DNA of 64,000 nt from Brachyspira sp. SAP_772 (lineage in GTDB: Bacteria; Spirochaetota; Brachyspiria; Brachyspirales; Brachyspiraceae), in assembly GCF_009755885.1 (NCBI RefSeq), contig NZ_VYIX01000001.1, positions 248,001 to 312,000 on the forward strand, read 5' to 3'. Below are positions 27,979 to 37,013 of the stretch, piece by piece. The first letter of the stretch is position 1. Each line of letters opens with the position of its first letter. A program made the translations under genes and the position numbers. The notes beneath the pieces were generated by a model. That model had not been told where the DNA came from and did no database searches. It saw only the letters and a program-made list of their open reading frames with translations.

Positions 27979-28400
27979 TTATTTGTATTATTTTTTAGTT
28001 TTAGTGTTCCGTTTACTAAAGATATAGCCACATCAAAAGAATTGTTAGTGTAGGAATGAATGTTGATTCTTATTACTTTGTTAGGGTCTATTGAACTTTT
28101 TGCTAGTTCAACACTTCCGTTTTCTTTACCGAAACCATTATGCTGAGTGATATAATAACCTTCATTCTTCCATAAATAATTAGCATACTTAACACTATTA
28201 TATAAAGCATTTGTATCATTTTTAAAAGTATATATATAATTATCCTCAAACTTTTCTACTTTTGGTTTTATTTCTAGAGAAGTAATTTTATAAACAGAAG
28301 ATACTGTATCATTTCCTATCTTGTAAAAAGTTTCATAATTAGTTTTGCAAGATGCAAATAAAAATAATATCGAAACAAATATTATATATTTAATTTTCAT
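27975..28400 (-). CDS. small predicted lipoprotein
   Basis: The 141-residue protein has a signal peptide ending FASC, a lipobox, then a soluble domain of about 120 residues with alternating strands and no recognised motif. It overlaps the stop of the upstream RseC-like gene by 4 bases, so the two are probably translated from one mRNA. Its role is unknown. Confidence 0.7.
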   Translation of the reverse strand: MKIKYIIFVSILFLFASCKTNYETFYKIGNDTVSSVYKITSLEIKPKVEKFEDNYIYTFKNDTNALYNSVKYANYLWKNEGYYITQHNGFGKENGSVELAKSSIDPNKVIRINIHSYTNNSFDVAISLVNGTLKLKNNTNN

Positions 28401-28801
28401 AAATTATTTTTTGCTATTATATTAGCTATAACCTTATTATTTTTTTTTAATTTTAGTACGCCAACAAACACATAAACAAAAAAGAATACAAAAGAAATTA
28501 TAGGTCCTAAATCATGATTAATATCAGCAATTTTAGATATATAATTACCAACAAAATATCCTATTATAAGACATAGTAATGGTATTATATAAACAAAGAA
28601 ATTAGTAGATTTTTTAAGTTCTTCTACTTCTATAATAACATTGTCCCCATTAGCAGCATTTATATTATTATTAGCTCTTAATATAACAGGTTTTCCAGCA
28701 GAGCATATTTTACAACCATCGCAGCTTGAACTTCTTTGTAATTGTACTTTAGCAATATTGTTATTATATGTTTCTAAAACAACAGCCAACTCTCTTCTCA
28801 T
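28397..28801 (-). CDS. RseC/MucC-like membrane protein
   Basis: The 134-residue protein has an N-terminal beta domain with a Cys cluster (SSSCDGCKICSAG) and two membrane helices near the C-terminus (FFVYIIPLLCLIIGYFVG and a following helix). This is the RseC/MucC (SoxR-reducing) layout. Family members accompany Rnf electron-transport or sigma-E systems; none is present here. It begins a two-gene unit with the lipoprotein. Confidence 0.8.
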   Translation of the reverse strand: MRRELAVVLETYNNNIAKVQLQRSSSCDGCKICSAGKPVILRANNNINAANGDNVIIEVEELKKSTNFFVYIIPLLCLIIGYFVGNYISKIADINHDLGPIISFVFFFVYVFVGVLKLKKNNKVIANIIAKNNL

Positions 28802-28883
28802 ATATAATTATCCTTCAATAGAAAGTAAATATTATTATATAACATTGAATAATAAATATCAATTATGTCATTTAATATAATAA

Positions 28884-28920
28884 AAAAGCATGCTATTAAT
28901 TTTAGCATGCTTTTATTTTT
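28884..28920 (-). terminator. terminator of the malY-symporter operon
   Basis: AAAAGCATGCTA pairs with TAGCATGCTTTT. T-runs occur on both sides, so it could work in both directions. It lies 12 bases beyond the symporter stop. Confidence 0.85.
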
Positions 28921-28931
28921 TTATAATATTT

Positions 28932-30164
28932 TTAAGATTGTGTAACTTTTTGTTTGAACCAATCTTTTCCTTCTACTATTCTTGAAACCAACATACCAGC
29001 CACATTGTCTCCAACAGAATTAACCATAGTAGCAGGAGGATCAACCAATATACCAATAGTAGCTATTAAAGGGAAAGCCTCAGGCGGGAAACCGTATATA
29101 GAAACAATAAGCATTTCACTTATAAGTCCGCCGCCCGGTATAGCACCATTAGCCATACCAGCAAGTACAACAAATATTATAGAACCAATCCAAACCTCAA
29201 TACCAGTAAAGTTCATTCCAAATACACCATAAAGAAAAGCTATTTTTAATATTCCGCTTAAACAAGTACCGTCCATATGAGCAGTAGCACCTATAGGTAA
29301 AACTATATTTCTAATATCTTCATTAATACCTATTTTTTTAGAAGCCTCTAAGTTTATAGGAAGTGTAGCAATAGAGCTTTGTGTTGATAAAGAAGTTATT
29401 ACAGGAGTAATTAAATGTTTCATTGATTTTACTCCATATTTTCCAGCAGCAATATATCCATAAATAGGGAAGAAAATAAAGAAATATAAAAAAGCAGCAG
29501 GATAATAAACAGCACAAGCCCTCGCATAAGTACCTATTAACTCTGGTCCAAATTTACCAACCAAATTAGCAAAATAAGCACCCAAACCTATAGGAGCATA
29601 ATACATTATAATGCTAACTAATTTCATCAAAGCAAGTGTGGCCGCTTCAATAACAGGGATTAAAGGCTTAGCTTTCTCTCCTACTAATTTTATAGAAAAA
29701 CCAAAGAACAAAGAAAATACTATAAGAGGAAGCATATTGCTTATAGAAAGCAAATCTTTAAAATCTGTAACTGTAACCATTTTTACTAATTGTTCTGATA
29801 CTTTAGGAGGATTAGGCTCTTCAACTTGAGTGATAGGCATAGTAAAACCTTCAGCAGGATTAAATACTCTAACAGTAACTATCATTATAGTTGCAGCAAT
29901 AAGTCCTGTAATGATAAATACTATAAACATTGAAGCTACTATTTTACCTAATCTCTTCATATTGTCCATTTGAATAATAGAGTTCGTGATAGATAAAAAT
30001 ATCAAAGGAACAACTACAGTAAAAAGTATATTAATAAATATATCCCCAAATGGCTTTAAAACAGTGGCCTTCTCTTTGAGAACTATTCCCAATATACTTC
30101 CTATCACTACTCCAGAAACTAATAGTATTGGAAACTTATAATTTTTCCAAAAAGAACTTTTCAT
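28932..30164 (-). CDS. dicarboxylate/amino acid:cation symporter (DAACS family)
   Basis: The 410-residue protein has about eight hydrophobic helices and DAACS family motifs: SLSTQSSIATLPINL (Ser-rich hairpin), GATAHMDGTCLSG in TM7, GGGLISEMLIV and DPPATMVNSVGDNVAGMLVSR (substrate-binding TM8). It probably imports glutamate, aspartate, serine or a dicarboxylate with Na+ or H+. An AGGAG site precedes the ATG. It lies 20 bases after the aminotransferase gene. A broken relative lies 2.3 kb away at 32.4 kb. Confidence 0.9.
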   Translation of the reverse strand: MKSSFWKNYKFPILLVSGVVIGSILGIVLKEKATVLKPFGDIFINILFTVVVPLIFLSITNSIIQMDNMKRLGKIVASMFIVFIITGLIAATIMIVTVRVFNPAEGFTMPITQVEEPNPPKVSEQLVKMVTVTDFKDLLSISNMLPLIVFSLFFGFSIKLVGEKAKPLIPVIEAATLALMKLVSIIMYYAPIGLGAYFANLVGKFGPELIGTYARACAVYYPAAFLYFFIFFPIYGYIAAGKYGVKSMKHLITPVITSLSTQSSIATLPINLEASKKIGINEDIRNIVLPIGATAHMDGTCLSGILKIAFLYGVFGMNFTGIEVWIGSIIFVVLAGMANGAIPGGGLISEMLIVSIYGFPPEAFPLIATIGILVDPPATMVNSVGDNVAGMLVSRIVEGKDWFKQKVTQS

Positions 30165-30184
30165 GAAAATCTCCTTTTTAAAAA

Positions 30185-31384
30185 TTATTTATAATTTTTA
30201 TTTTTTAATTGTGAAGTTACTTTATTTACAAACTCTTCTATATATTTAAAATCTGTTGCAATATTAACTCTTATAAAGCCTTTACAATTATCAGAGAACC
30301 ATTCTCCAAAGTCTATAGCTATTTTACAATCATCTTGTATGAACTCTTTTACTCTATCTGGGCTAACAACTTTTCTCAAATCTATAAAAGGTAAATAAGT
30401 TCCTTCTAAAGGACTTGTTATTATTTCAGGAACTTTTGCTTTTAATTCATCTCTTATATATTCATAATTGCGTTTTAATGTTTTTAAAAGCCCATCAACC
30501 CAATCTGAGCCATATTTATACGCAGCTTCTGCAGCAACCATTCCCAATAAGCTTAATTCTGTTCTATTAATAGTGTTAACATATTTATTATATTTCTCTC
30601 TCATTTTTTCATCAGGTATAACTATATGAGAGTTTAGAAGACATGCCAAATTAAATGTTTTTGAAGGCGAAGTTAAAACAACTAATCTGTCTAAATATTT
30701 ATCTTTATTTTTAATAGATAGAGCAGAAATGAATGGTCTTACACCCAAATTAATATCTTGGTGAATCTCATCAGAGATAATATATACATTATGTTTTTTA
30801 CATATATCAAAAGCTTTGTCTATTTCTTCATCTGTCCAAACTCTTCCAGCAGGATTATGAGGATTACAGAATATCATTAATTTTACATTATTTTTTACTA
30901 TATCACTTTCTAATTTTTCAAAGTCAATTGAGAATATTCCATTATCATTTTTTAATTCGCATTTTATTAAATTTCTTTCATTGTCTTTAACAGCATTATG
31001 AAATGGATAATAAACAGGAGTGAGTATTACAACACTGTCTCCCTTATTAGTAAAAGCATTAACTAACCAATATAATGCAGTTACTAAACCTGTTGAAAAG
31101 TTTATCCATTCTTCTTTTAAGTCTATATTGTATCTAGTTTTTTGCCAATTAAAAAATGCTTCAAAATAGCTATCCCATAAAACTGTGTATCCAAAAACAC
31201 CATGAGATACTCTTTTATTTAAAGCTTCTATTACTTCATCAGGAGCTCTGAATTCCATATCAGCAACCCACATAGGTGTTAAGCCGCCTACTTTAAATCT
31301 TCTGTCTTTTTGTGTTTCCCATTTTTGAGAATTTGTACCTTCTCTGTTTACCAAATATTTACTGTTAAATTCTTCTATAGTCAT
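30185..31384 (-). CDS. PLP-dependent aminotransferase/C-S lyase, MalY/PatB type
   Basis: The 399-residue fold-type I enzyme shows the MalY/PatB N-terminus (NREGTNSQKWE and LTPMWVADMEF), the FGYTVLWDSY segment, FCNPHNPAGRVWT, ISDEIHQDI and the PLP lysine in SPSKTFNLA. Members cleave cystathionine or cysteine (C-S beta-lyase) and MalY also modulates maltose regulation in E. coli. Coupling with an amino-acid symporter suggests it degrades an imported sulfur amino acid to pyruvate, ammonia and a thiol; that is inference. Confidence 0.88.
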   Translation of the reverse strand: MTIEEFNSKYLVNREGTNSQKWETQKDRRFKVGGLTPMWVADMEFRAPDEVIEALNKRVSHGVFGYTVLWDSYFEAFFNWQKTRYNIDLKEEWINFSTGLVTALYWLVNAFTNKGDSVVILTPVYYPFHNAVKDNERNLIKCELKNDNGIFSIDFEKLESDIVKNNVKLMIFCNPHNPAGRVWTDEEIDKAFDICKKHNVYIISDEIHQDINLGVRPFISALSIKNKDKYLDRLVVLTSPSKTFNLACLLNSHIVIPDEKMREKYNKYVNTINRTELSLLGMVAAEAAYKYGSDWVDGLLKTLKRNYEYIRDELKAKVPEIITSPLEGTYLPFIDLRKVVSPDRVKEFIQDDCKIAIDFGEWFSDNCKGFIRVNIATDFKYIEEFVNKVTSQLKNKNYK

Positions 31385-31413
31385 AAAATAGTCCTTAATT
31401 AAATATATAATAT

Positions 31414-31441
31414 AGTATATACAAATAGTTTATACTGTCAA
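31414..31441 (-). promoter_or_regulatory. promoter of the malY-symporter operon
   Basis: On the minus strand TTGACA (31436-31441), 16 bases and TATACT (31414-31419), about 30 bases before the ATG. AGTATA and TATACT form an inverted repeat (31414-31436) across the promoter that a regulator could use. Confidence 0.55.
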
Positions 31442-31499
31442 TAAAATTTGATAGTTTATATATTATTTTTATATTTTATCATAAAAATATATATAATGT

Positions 31500-31528
31500 T
31501 TGTTTTTTATAGCATTATAAGATATAAT
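31500..31528 (+). promoter_or_regulatory. promoter of the YheO-like regulator gene
   Basis: TTGTTT (31500-31505), 17 bases and TATAAT (31523-31528), followed by a GGGG-type ribosome-binding site before the ATG at 31559. Confidence 0.45.
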
Positions 31529-31558
31529 AAATTTAATAATAATTAATGGGGTAATTTT

Positions 31559-32227
31559 ATGGATAATTATACTAAGTCTGGCCCTGTAGTATTAGATGAT
31601 ACAGATAGGGCTATAATACAATCATATAAAAATGTTGTAAAAGGAATAGCGAATATATTAGGAACGTATTGTGAAGTCTTAGTTCACTCATTAGATAATT
31701 ATGAACAAGCTGTTTTATTTATAGAAAATGGGCATAATTCTTCAAGAGATGTAGGTGCACCGATAACCGATTTAGCTTTAGAGCTTATAAATTCGGTACA
31801 TAAAGATAAAAAATTTTTAGAAGCTTATGAATCAAGATTTCCAAATGGAGACAGATGTAAATCCGTTACAATACCCATAAAAAATAAAGATAAATTAATT
31901 GGTTTATTATGCATTAATATAAATATGGAAGTAAGCATTATAGATTTTATGAAAGAATTTTCTATAAGTAAAAATGATGGTGAAGAACAAACTCATTCTG
32001 AAAATTACAGTTCAAATATTGACGATATGATAAAATCTATACTTAATAAAAATATTAATGATATAATACTGGATATGTCAATACCAAATCAGGAAAAAAA
32101 TAAACAGATTATATTAAAACTTCATAAAATAGGATTTTTTCAATTAAAAGGTTCTGTGGAAGCATTAGCTGAAAAACTTCATATTTCAGTTCATACAGTT
32201 TATTCAAATATAAGAAAATATACATAA
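31559..32227 (+). CDS. YheO/DauR-like PAS-HTH transcriptional regulator
   Basis: The 222-residue protein has an N-terminal YheO-like PAS domain (IQSYKNVVKGIANILGTYCEVLVHSL, read in two parts, and GAPITDLAL) and a C-terminal helix-turn-helix (VEALAEKLHISVHTVYSNIRK). Relatives such as DauR repress D-amino-acid catabolic genes. It is divergent from the malY-symporter operon, so it most likely controls that operon and its own gene; this is inference from layout. Confidence 0.82.
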   Translation: MDNYTKSGPVVLDDTDRAIIQSYKNVVKGIANILGTYCEVLVHSLDNYEQAVLFIENGHNSSRDVGAPITDLALELINSVHKDKKFLEAYESRFPNGDRCKSVTIPIKNKDKLIGLLCININMEVSIIDFMKEFSISKNDGEEQTHSENYSSNIDDMIKSILNKNINDIILDMSIPNQEKNKQIILKLHKIGFFQLKGSVEALAEKLHISVHTVYSNIRKYT

Positions 32228-32446
32228 AATATATCAGACTTATTTTAAAACTTATTAATATTTACATTATGTAGTGTAGTCATGAGAAATAACTGCATAT
32301 TGTAAAATAGAGCCGTTGCTTTTTTGCATATAATAATTACAGTATGTAATTAAATTCTAGTATATTAATTTATTATTTTGTATTTAGTTTTTTATTTGCA
32401 TGTACTAGTTCTGCTCATTTGTGCATTTATTAGTGTAGCAGCAAAT

Positions 32447-32659
32447 TTATGCAAATTGAATCCCATAAGTTTTGGTATAAAATATACAAAGTGAAACAAA
32501 TATCATAGAAACAACACAGCAATAAAGTAAATTCAAAAATATATCAGTAATAGGCTGAAGCACAGAAGCCTTCTCTCCAAAAATAGCTCCAATAATAGAG
32601 CCTATCAACATTCCCAAAATTAAAATAAATGAAAACTTATAATTTTTTAAAATATTCAT
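32447..32659 (-). pseudogene. truncated DAACS symporter, N-terminal fragment only
   Basis: The first 57 or so residues align with the intact symporter at 28.9-30.2 kb: both have KNYKF, then IGSI-x-G, EKA-S/T-VL-x-P, DIF-x-N-x-L and IF-x-S. Homology stops abruptly after IFVSL, and 18 unrelated residues run to a stop. A complete symporter is about 410 residues, so some 350 are missing. ATG at 32659 (MNILKNYKF) is the natural start; an in-frame ATG at 32674 is less likely. A different frame after the break (PKLMGFNLHKFAATLINAQ) may be a piece of another gene. Confidence 0.75.
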
Positions 32660-32712
32660 ACAAACTCCTAACACATATTAAAGATTATAAAAGTCATAAA
32701 AATCTATAAACT

Positions 32713-32749
32713 AAAAAAGCCCATCTATTTATACAATAGAGGGCTTTTA
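32713..32749 (-). terminator. terminator of the HEAT-repeat gene
   Basis: AAAAGCCC pairs with GGGCTTTT and the stem continues TCTATT with AATAGA, with one bulged base. It follows the HEAT-repeat gene stop by about 24 bases. Confidence 0.75.
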
Positions 32750-32772
32750 TATTATTATATAAATATATATTA

Positions 32773-33507
32773 TTATTGCTGAGTAGTTTCAGTAGTTTGC
32801 TGAGTATTATTATTATTGTTTTCAGCAGCTGGTTTAATATTTTTAATAGCGTCTACAGCAGCTTGTCTAATAGCTAAGAAATATTGATCATCTTGAGAAA
32901 GGTCTATTAAATCACCTAAAGCCATAGGACTTCCTATTTTACCTAAAGCAACAGCTACTTCATAAACTATACCTTGAGTTCTTCCTAATCTTAATTGGAA
33001 AAGTAAAGCAGGAACAGCTTTTTCACTTCCTATATCACCTAAAGCTTGTACAGCAGCTATGATATTGAAAGTTTCTTGTTCAGCAAAAAGCATTTGAGAT
33101 ATATAATCTACACTAGTTTCAGATTTAGCAACTTTTGCAGCTTGTAATGCTTGATATCTTACATCAGAATCAGAATTAGCACCAGAAGTACCTAAACCAT
33201 AGCCAACATATCTGTTAATTGTTCTTATAGCTAAATCACTAGTAGCACCTTTTTTGCTTAGAGCTTCAAAACATAATGCTTTAACTGATGGTGAACCTGT
33301 TTCTATAGCATTAATTAAAAGCGTTTCATCTTGATTAATTAAAGCATCTACAAAGTTTTGATCTAATTCTTCTCTAGGTTTTGTACCTGTTGCATTATTA
33401 GAATCTTGAGTAGTAGTAGTTGTTGTATCTGTTGTTGTTTCTTGTGCAAACATAGTTGTTACAGAAAAAACAAGAACTAATGTTGAAATAAGTATTTTTT
33501 TGAACAT
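32773..33507 (-). CDS. exported HEAT-repeat protein
   Basis: The 244-residue protein has a signal peptide (ILISTLVLVFSVTTMFA, likely cleaved before Gln), a Thr-rich stretch, then four or five HEAT-like helical pairs (VKALCFEALSKKG, VRYQALQAAKVAK, IIAAVQALGDIGSEKAVPAL and VYEVAVALGKIGSPMALGDL) and an Asn/Gln/Thr-rich tail. HEAT repeats bind proteins; here the site is periplasmic. The gene is monocistronic with its own terminator. Confidence 0.82.
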   Translation of the reverse strand: MFKKILISTLVLVFSVTTMFAQETTTDTTTTTTQDSNNATGTKPREELDQNFVDALINQDETLLINAIETGSPSVKALCFEALSKKGATSDLAIRTINRYVGYGLGTSGANSDSDVRYQALQAAKVAKSETSVDYISQMLFAEQETFNIIAAVQALGDIGSEKAVPALLFQLRLGRTQGIVYEVAVALGKIGSPMALGDLIDLSQDDQYFLAIRQAAVDAIKNIKPAAENNNNNTQQTTETTQQ

Positions 33508-33691
33508 TAGAATTCCCCCTTAATATTTGTTAAAATAATATATTTTTTGAAAAATAATTGCAAGTAGTTTAATATGAGGATAAAAATATTTTTATAATAA
33601 AAGATTATTATATTGCAAAAAATTAGGTTTTTATTATACTTTATCTTATAAATAATATGTTAATTTATAAAAATTATAAAAAGGATTTAAT

Positions 33692-35080
33692 GTGGTTGGT
33701 TTAATTTTTGTTTCAGATAGTAATGAGTTTGTAATGGCATTACAAAAATATGTTAATCAAGTTAGTAATATATCTGCTGCTTGTTGTGGAGGAATAGGGG
33801 AGCGTTTATTGGGTACTAATCATAATGATATTTATAAGGTTATAAATGATAATTATACTGATGATGGTATTATTATATTTTTTGATAGTAAAGGTGCTTT
33901 AGTTAATTGCGAGAGGGCTGTTGCTATGCTTGATAAAGAAAAGCAAAAAAATGTGAGAATATCATTTGCTCCTATTTTAGAAGGGGCAATGATTGCGGCT
34001 GTTGAAGCTTCTTTAAATAAAAAAATAGATGAGATAGAAGATAAATTAAATAATTATATAAAAAAATATTATATAGAAAATGTTAATTTGAAAGATTATA
34101 TAAAAAAAGAATATACAGTAAAATTAAAAAATGGTTTTCATGCTAGACCTATATTTATGTTTATGAATATGGTATCAAAAAATAATTGTTCTGTATATAT
34201 TACTAACAAAACTAAAAATAAAAATATTGTTTATGCTGATAGTATGAGTAAGATATCTTTATTAAATATACAAAACAATGATGTGGTAGAGGTATATGTA
34301 AAAGGGGATAATCATCAAGTTTTGACAGAGTTCTTTCAAGATTTATTTGATGGAAAGTTTGATTTTACTAATAATGAGGCAGAAAAAGTATATACAGTTA
34401 ATTCTGATTTTGAAATTGTATGTGGTGGAAAGGTTAGTGGTTTGGCTAAGTATGTTGATTTAGATATAAAGATAGGTTATGAAGAACAAAGAGATATTGA
34501 TATAAAAACTGAGAAAGAAAAATTTGTATATGCAATAGAAACTGTAAGAAAAGAAATATTAAAGCAAAAAAATAAGATAGAAGAAAAAAATATTTCCAAT
34601 GATGCTATTCTTATATTTGATTCTCATTTATCTATGCTTCTTGACGAGGCTGTTATTAATGATGTTGATAACTTGCTTGATACTTCCAAACATACTGCTT
34701 TATATTTGTATACTAATATTATGAAAAATATATATGATTGTTTTAATGAGTTTGATGATTTTTATATGGTAGAGAGAAAATATGATATTCAAGATATTTT
34801 AAATCAAGTATTATCTGTAATGCTAGATAAAAAAATGGAATTACCAGATAAAGAAGATATAATTTTAATATCAGATAATATTTATGTATCGAATATTGCT
34901 AATTTTTCTAATAATATTAAAGGGGTTGTATCTTTGAACGGCAGCTCTATTTCTCATTCTGGTATACTGTTAAAGGCTTTAAATATACCTTATATAGTTT
35001 ATAAAGATGCTAAAAAATTTGACGGAAAAAATATTATAATAGATACTAATAATAAAGATATAATTTATTTGAATAATTAA
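33692..35080 (+). CDS. dhaM: DhaM-like multidomain PTS protein (EIIA-HPr-truncated EI)
   Basis: The 462-residue protein has the three-part order of E. coli DhaM: an EIIA(man)-like domain (1-120), an HPr domain with phospho-His150 (NGFHARPIF) and an enzyme I N-terminal part with His422 in SSISHSGILLKALNIP. It starts at GTG 33692. DhaM relays phosphate from PEP to dihydroxyacetone kinase. Unusually, the EIIA active-site histidine expected at residue 9 (VSHS) is Asp (VSDS). No dhaK or dhaL gene is near. It may therefore be a regulatory or altered phosphocarrier; the function is uncertain. Confidence 0.75.
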   Translation: MVGLIFVSDSNEFVMALQKYVNQVSNISAACCGGIGERLLGTNHNDIYKVINDNYTDDGIIIFFDSKGALVNCERAVAMLDKEKQKNVRISFAPILEGAMIAAVEASLNKKIDEIEDKLNNYIKKYYIENVNLKDYIKKEYTVKLKNGFHARPIFMFMNMVSKNNCSVYITNKTKNKNIVYADSMSKISLLNIQNNDVVEVYVKGDNHQVLTEFFQDLFDGKFDFTNNEAEKVYTVNSDFEIVCGGKVSGLAKYVDLDIKIGYEEQRDIDIKTEKEKFVYAIETVRKEILKQKNKIEEKNISNDAILIFDSHLSMLLDEAVINDVDNLLDTSKHTALYLYTNIMKNIYDCFNEFDDFYMVERKYDIQDILNQVLSVMLDKKMELPDKEDIILISDNIYVSNIANFSNNIKGVVSLNGSSISHSGILLKALNIPYIVYKDAKKFDGKNIIIDTNNKDIIYLNN

Positions 35081-35169
35081 TAATATTATTATATACTTTT
35101 ACAAAATTAAAATATTTTATGTTTTTATAGTAGTTCTTAAGTTGATTTGAAATCATAGGATTTTGTATT

Positions 35170-35643
35170 ATGGAAAATAGTACTATAATTATTATTATAA
35201 TAGTTTCTCTTGTCATACTTACACCTATATTAAAACGAGCTTTAAAAAATATTAGGTTAGATTCTAATAATGACAATATACATATAGCTTGTTTGTATGG
35301 AGATTTAAAAAAGATTAAATATTTACTTAGGTCTGGTATAAATATTAATGCTAAAGATTTTAGTAATAAAACTCCTCTTATGTATGCTGCTGAAGACGGG
35401 GCCATTGAAACAGTTAACTTTCTTTTAGATAATGGTGCTAATTTAGATGATGTTGATGTTAGAAATGAATCTGCTTTGATAATAGCTTTAAAAAATTATA
35501 ATATAAATGTGGCAAAAATATTAATAGAAAGCGGTGCTAATTTAGACATTAAAAATGAAGAAAATAAAGATGCCCTACAATTAGCTAATGAAATTAATTC
35601 TAAAGAGATTATAGAACTTATTAGAAACAAGTTAAATAATTAA
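35170..35643 (+). CDS. membrane-anchored ankyrin repeat protein
   Basis: The 157-residue protein has an N-terminal helix (IIIIIIVSLVILTPIL) that should anchor it, followed by about three ankyrin repeats (NIHIACLYGDLKKIKYLL, KTPLMYAAEDGAIETVNFLL and ESALIIALKNYNINVAKILI). Ankyrin repeats mediate protein contacts; this genus carries many. It abuts the convergent zinc-ribbon gene with no gap. Confidence 0.82.
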   Translation: MENSTIIIIIIVSLVILTPILKRALKNIRLDSNNDNIHIACLYGDLKKIKYLLRSGININAKDFSNKTPLMYAAEDGAIETVNFLLDNGANLDDVDVRNESALIIALKNYNINVAKILIESGANLDIKNEENKDALQLANEINSKEIIELIRNKLNN

Positions 35644-35880
35644 TTATTTTTTATTGCTTCTTGCTATATTTGTTGAACCGCATATAGGGCAGTTTGATAC
35701 AGAATCATCTATTATATCATCTATATTAGTTAAATCATCATCTTCTATTATATTAATTTCTTTATCATCTACAGCCCAGAAATTAGAACAATCTTTGCAA
35801 TAGAAATGTATTAAATATTCTCTGTATGTTGGATAATTACCTTCTATTTTTCTATATCCGTCTATTATATTATGTCCCAT
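35644..35880 (-). CDS. small zinc-ribbon-like protein
   Basis: The 78-residue product has two Cys-x2-Cys knuckles (FYCKDCSNFW and NCPICGSTN), about 35 residues apart, which fit one zinc ribbon. An acidic stretch separates them. No family is recognised. AGGAG on the minus strand precedes the ATG. The 270-base region upstream to metQ is AT-rich with one perfect inverted repeat. Confidence 0.7.
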   Translation of the reverse strand: MGHNIIDGYRKIEGNYPTYREYLIHFYCKDCSNFWAVDDKEINIIEDDDLTNIDDIIDDSVSNCPICGSTNIARSNKK

Positions 35881-36110
35881 AAATAAAATCTCCTAAAAAA
35901 TCTTAAGCAAAGTCTAATATTTTTTATTAAAAAAGTCAATTATATATTAGTTATAACAGTTTATTATTAAAATAGTAAATATTTTTATTTCTTTTGTATT
36001 GAGAATTAAATTTAATATAAATATAATAAAAAATTAAGAAAATATAATAATTTAACAACTTATTTTATAAATTACTTTTGCAGCAAGCATATTAATAATT
36101 TTTTTAACTA

Positions 36111-36144
36111 ATAATAGGAGCTTTAATCATAAAACTCCTATTAT
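36111..36144 (-). terminator. perfect 10-bp hairpin after metQ
   Basis: ATAATAGGAG pairs with CTCCTATTAT around a 14-base loop, 9 bases past the metQ stop. Neither strand shows a proper T-run, so it may be a processing or weak termination signal. Confidence 0.45.
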
Positions 36145-36152
36145 AGTATTTA

Positions 36153-36968
36153 TTAATATATTATATAAGCACCTTGAAATATTTCATTAAATTTATTTTT
36201 ATATTCTTCTGTTTGAGTAACTTTTACTATGTCTTTAGCCCATTGAGAATTTTCATTTCCTGAATTTACAACTAATCCTGTTGGGAAATTATTATATTCT
36301 CCATCTTCTACTATATATGAATGAGCATCAAATCCTGCATTTTTCATAACACTTGAAAATGTGATTGTGGCATCAGCGTCAGCATAAGAACCAGCTGTTG
36401 ATGTAGTTTCTACTTCTAAAAATTTTATATTTTTTGGATTTTCTTTTATATCAATCATTGTGTAGAATTCTCCAGTTTTTTCTCCTAGTTTTAAAAGACC
36501 TAGTTTTTCAAGAAATCTAAGTCCTCTATCCATATTACTAGGATCATTAGATATAGTAATTACAGCATTATCAGGTATATCTTCCACTGTTTTATGTTTT
36601 GATGAATAAAGTGCATTTAAAGATGCATATTTAAATCCATCAACCAACACTAAATGTGAGTTATTAGCTTTATTAAAAGTATCTATCCATGGTTTATGAT
36701 TTAATATTAGTCCATCAATCTCATTAGCACTCAAAGCTAAAGCAGGTAAATTATTTCCGTCAAATATTTTTACTTCCATTTTATAGCCTTCATTTTCCAT
36801 TAATCTTTTAATTTCTTCTACTGCCTCAGCATTCAAAGCCATACATCCTATTACTATGGTATCATCTTTACCTTTTTCAGTGTTTGATGAAGATGATGTT
36901 TTGTTAGAGCAAGATGCAATTAATATAATAAGCATCATTGATAGAATTGATAATATTTTTCTTTTCAT
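36153..36968 (-). CDS. metQ: methionine ABC transporter substrate-binding lipoprotein
   Basis: The 271-residue protein has a signal peptide ending LIASC (lipobox) and then the NlpA/MetQ fold: IVIGCMALNAEAVEEI, NEIDGLILNHKPWIDTFN, IPDNAVITISNDPSNMDRGL and a C-terminal TEEYKNKFNEIF. It is the extracytoplasmic receptor for the MetNI importer upstream. GGAGA precedes the ATG. It is last in the metN-metI-DUF169-metQ unit. Ligand may be L- or D-methionine. Confidence 0.9.
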   Translation of the reverse strand: MKRKILSILSMMLIILIASCSNKTSSSSNTEKGKDDTIVIGCMALNAEAVEEIKRLMENEGYKMEVKIFDGNNLPALALSANEIDGLILNHKPWIDTFNKANNSHLVLVDGFKYASLNALYSSKHKTVEDIPDNAVITISNDPSNMDRGLRFLEKLGLLKLGEKTGEFYTMIDIKENPKNIKFLEVETTSTAGSYADADATITFSSVMKNAGFDAHSYIVEDGEYNNFPTGLVVNSGNENSQWAKDIVKVTQTEEYKNKFNEIFQGAYIIY

Positions 36969-37013
36969 TTTTTAATTTCTCCTTTTTGTTTTTTATTATT
37001 TATTATTCATTAT

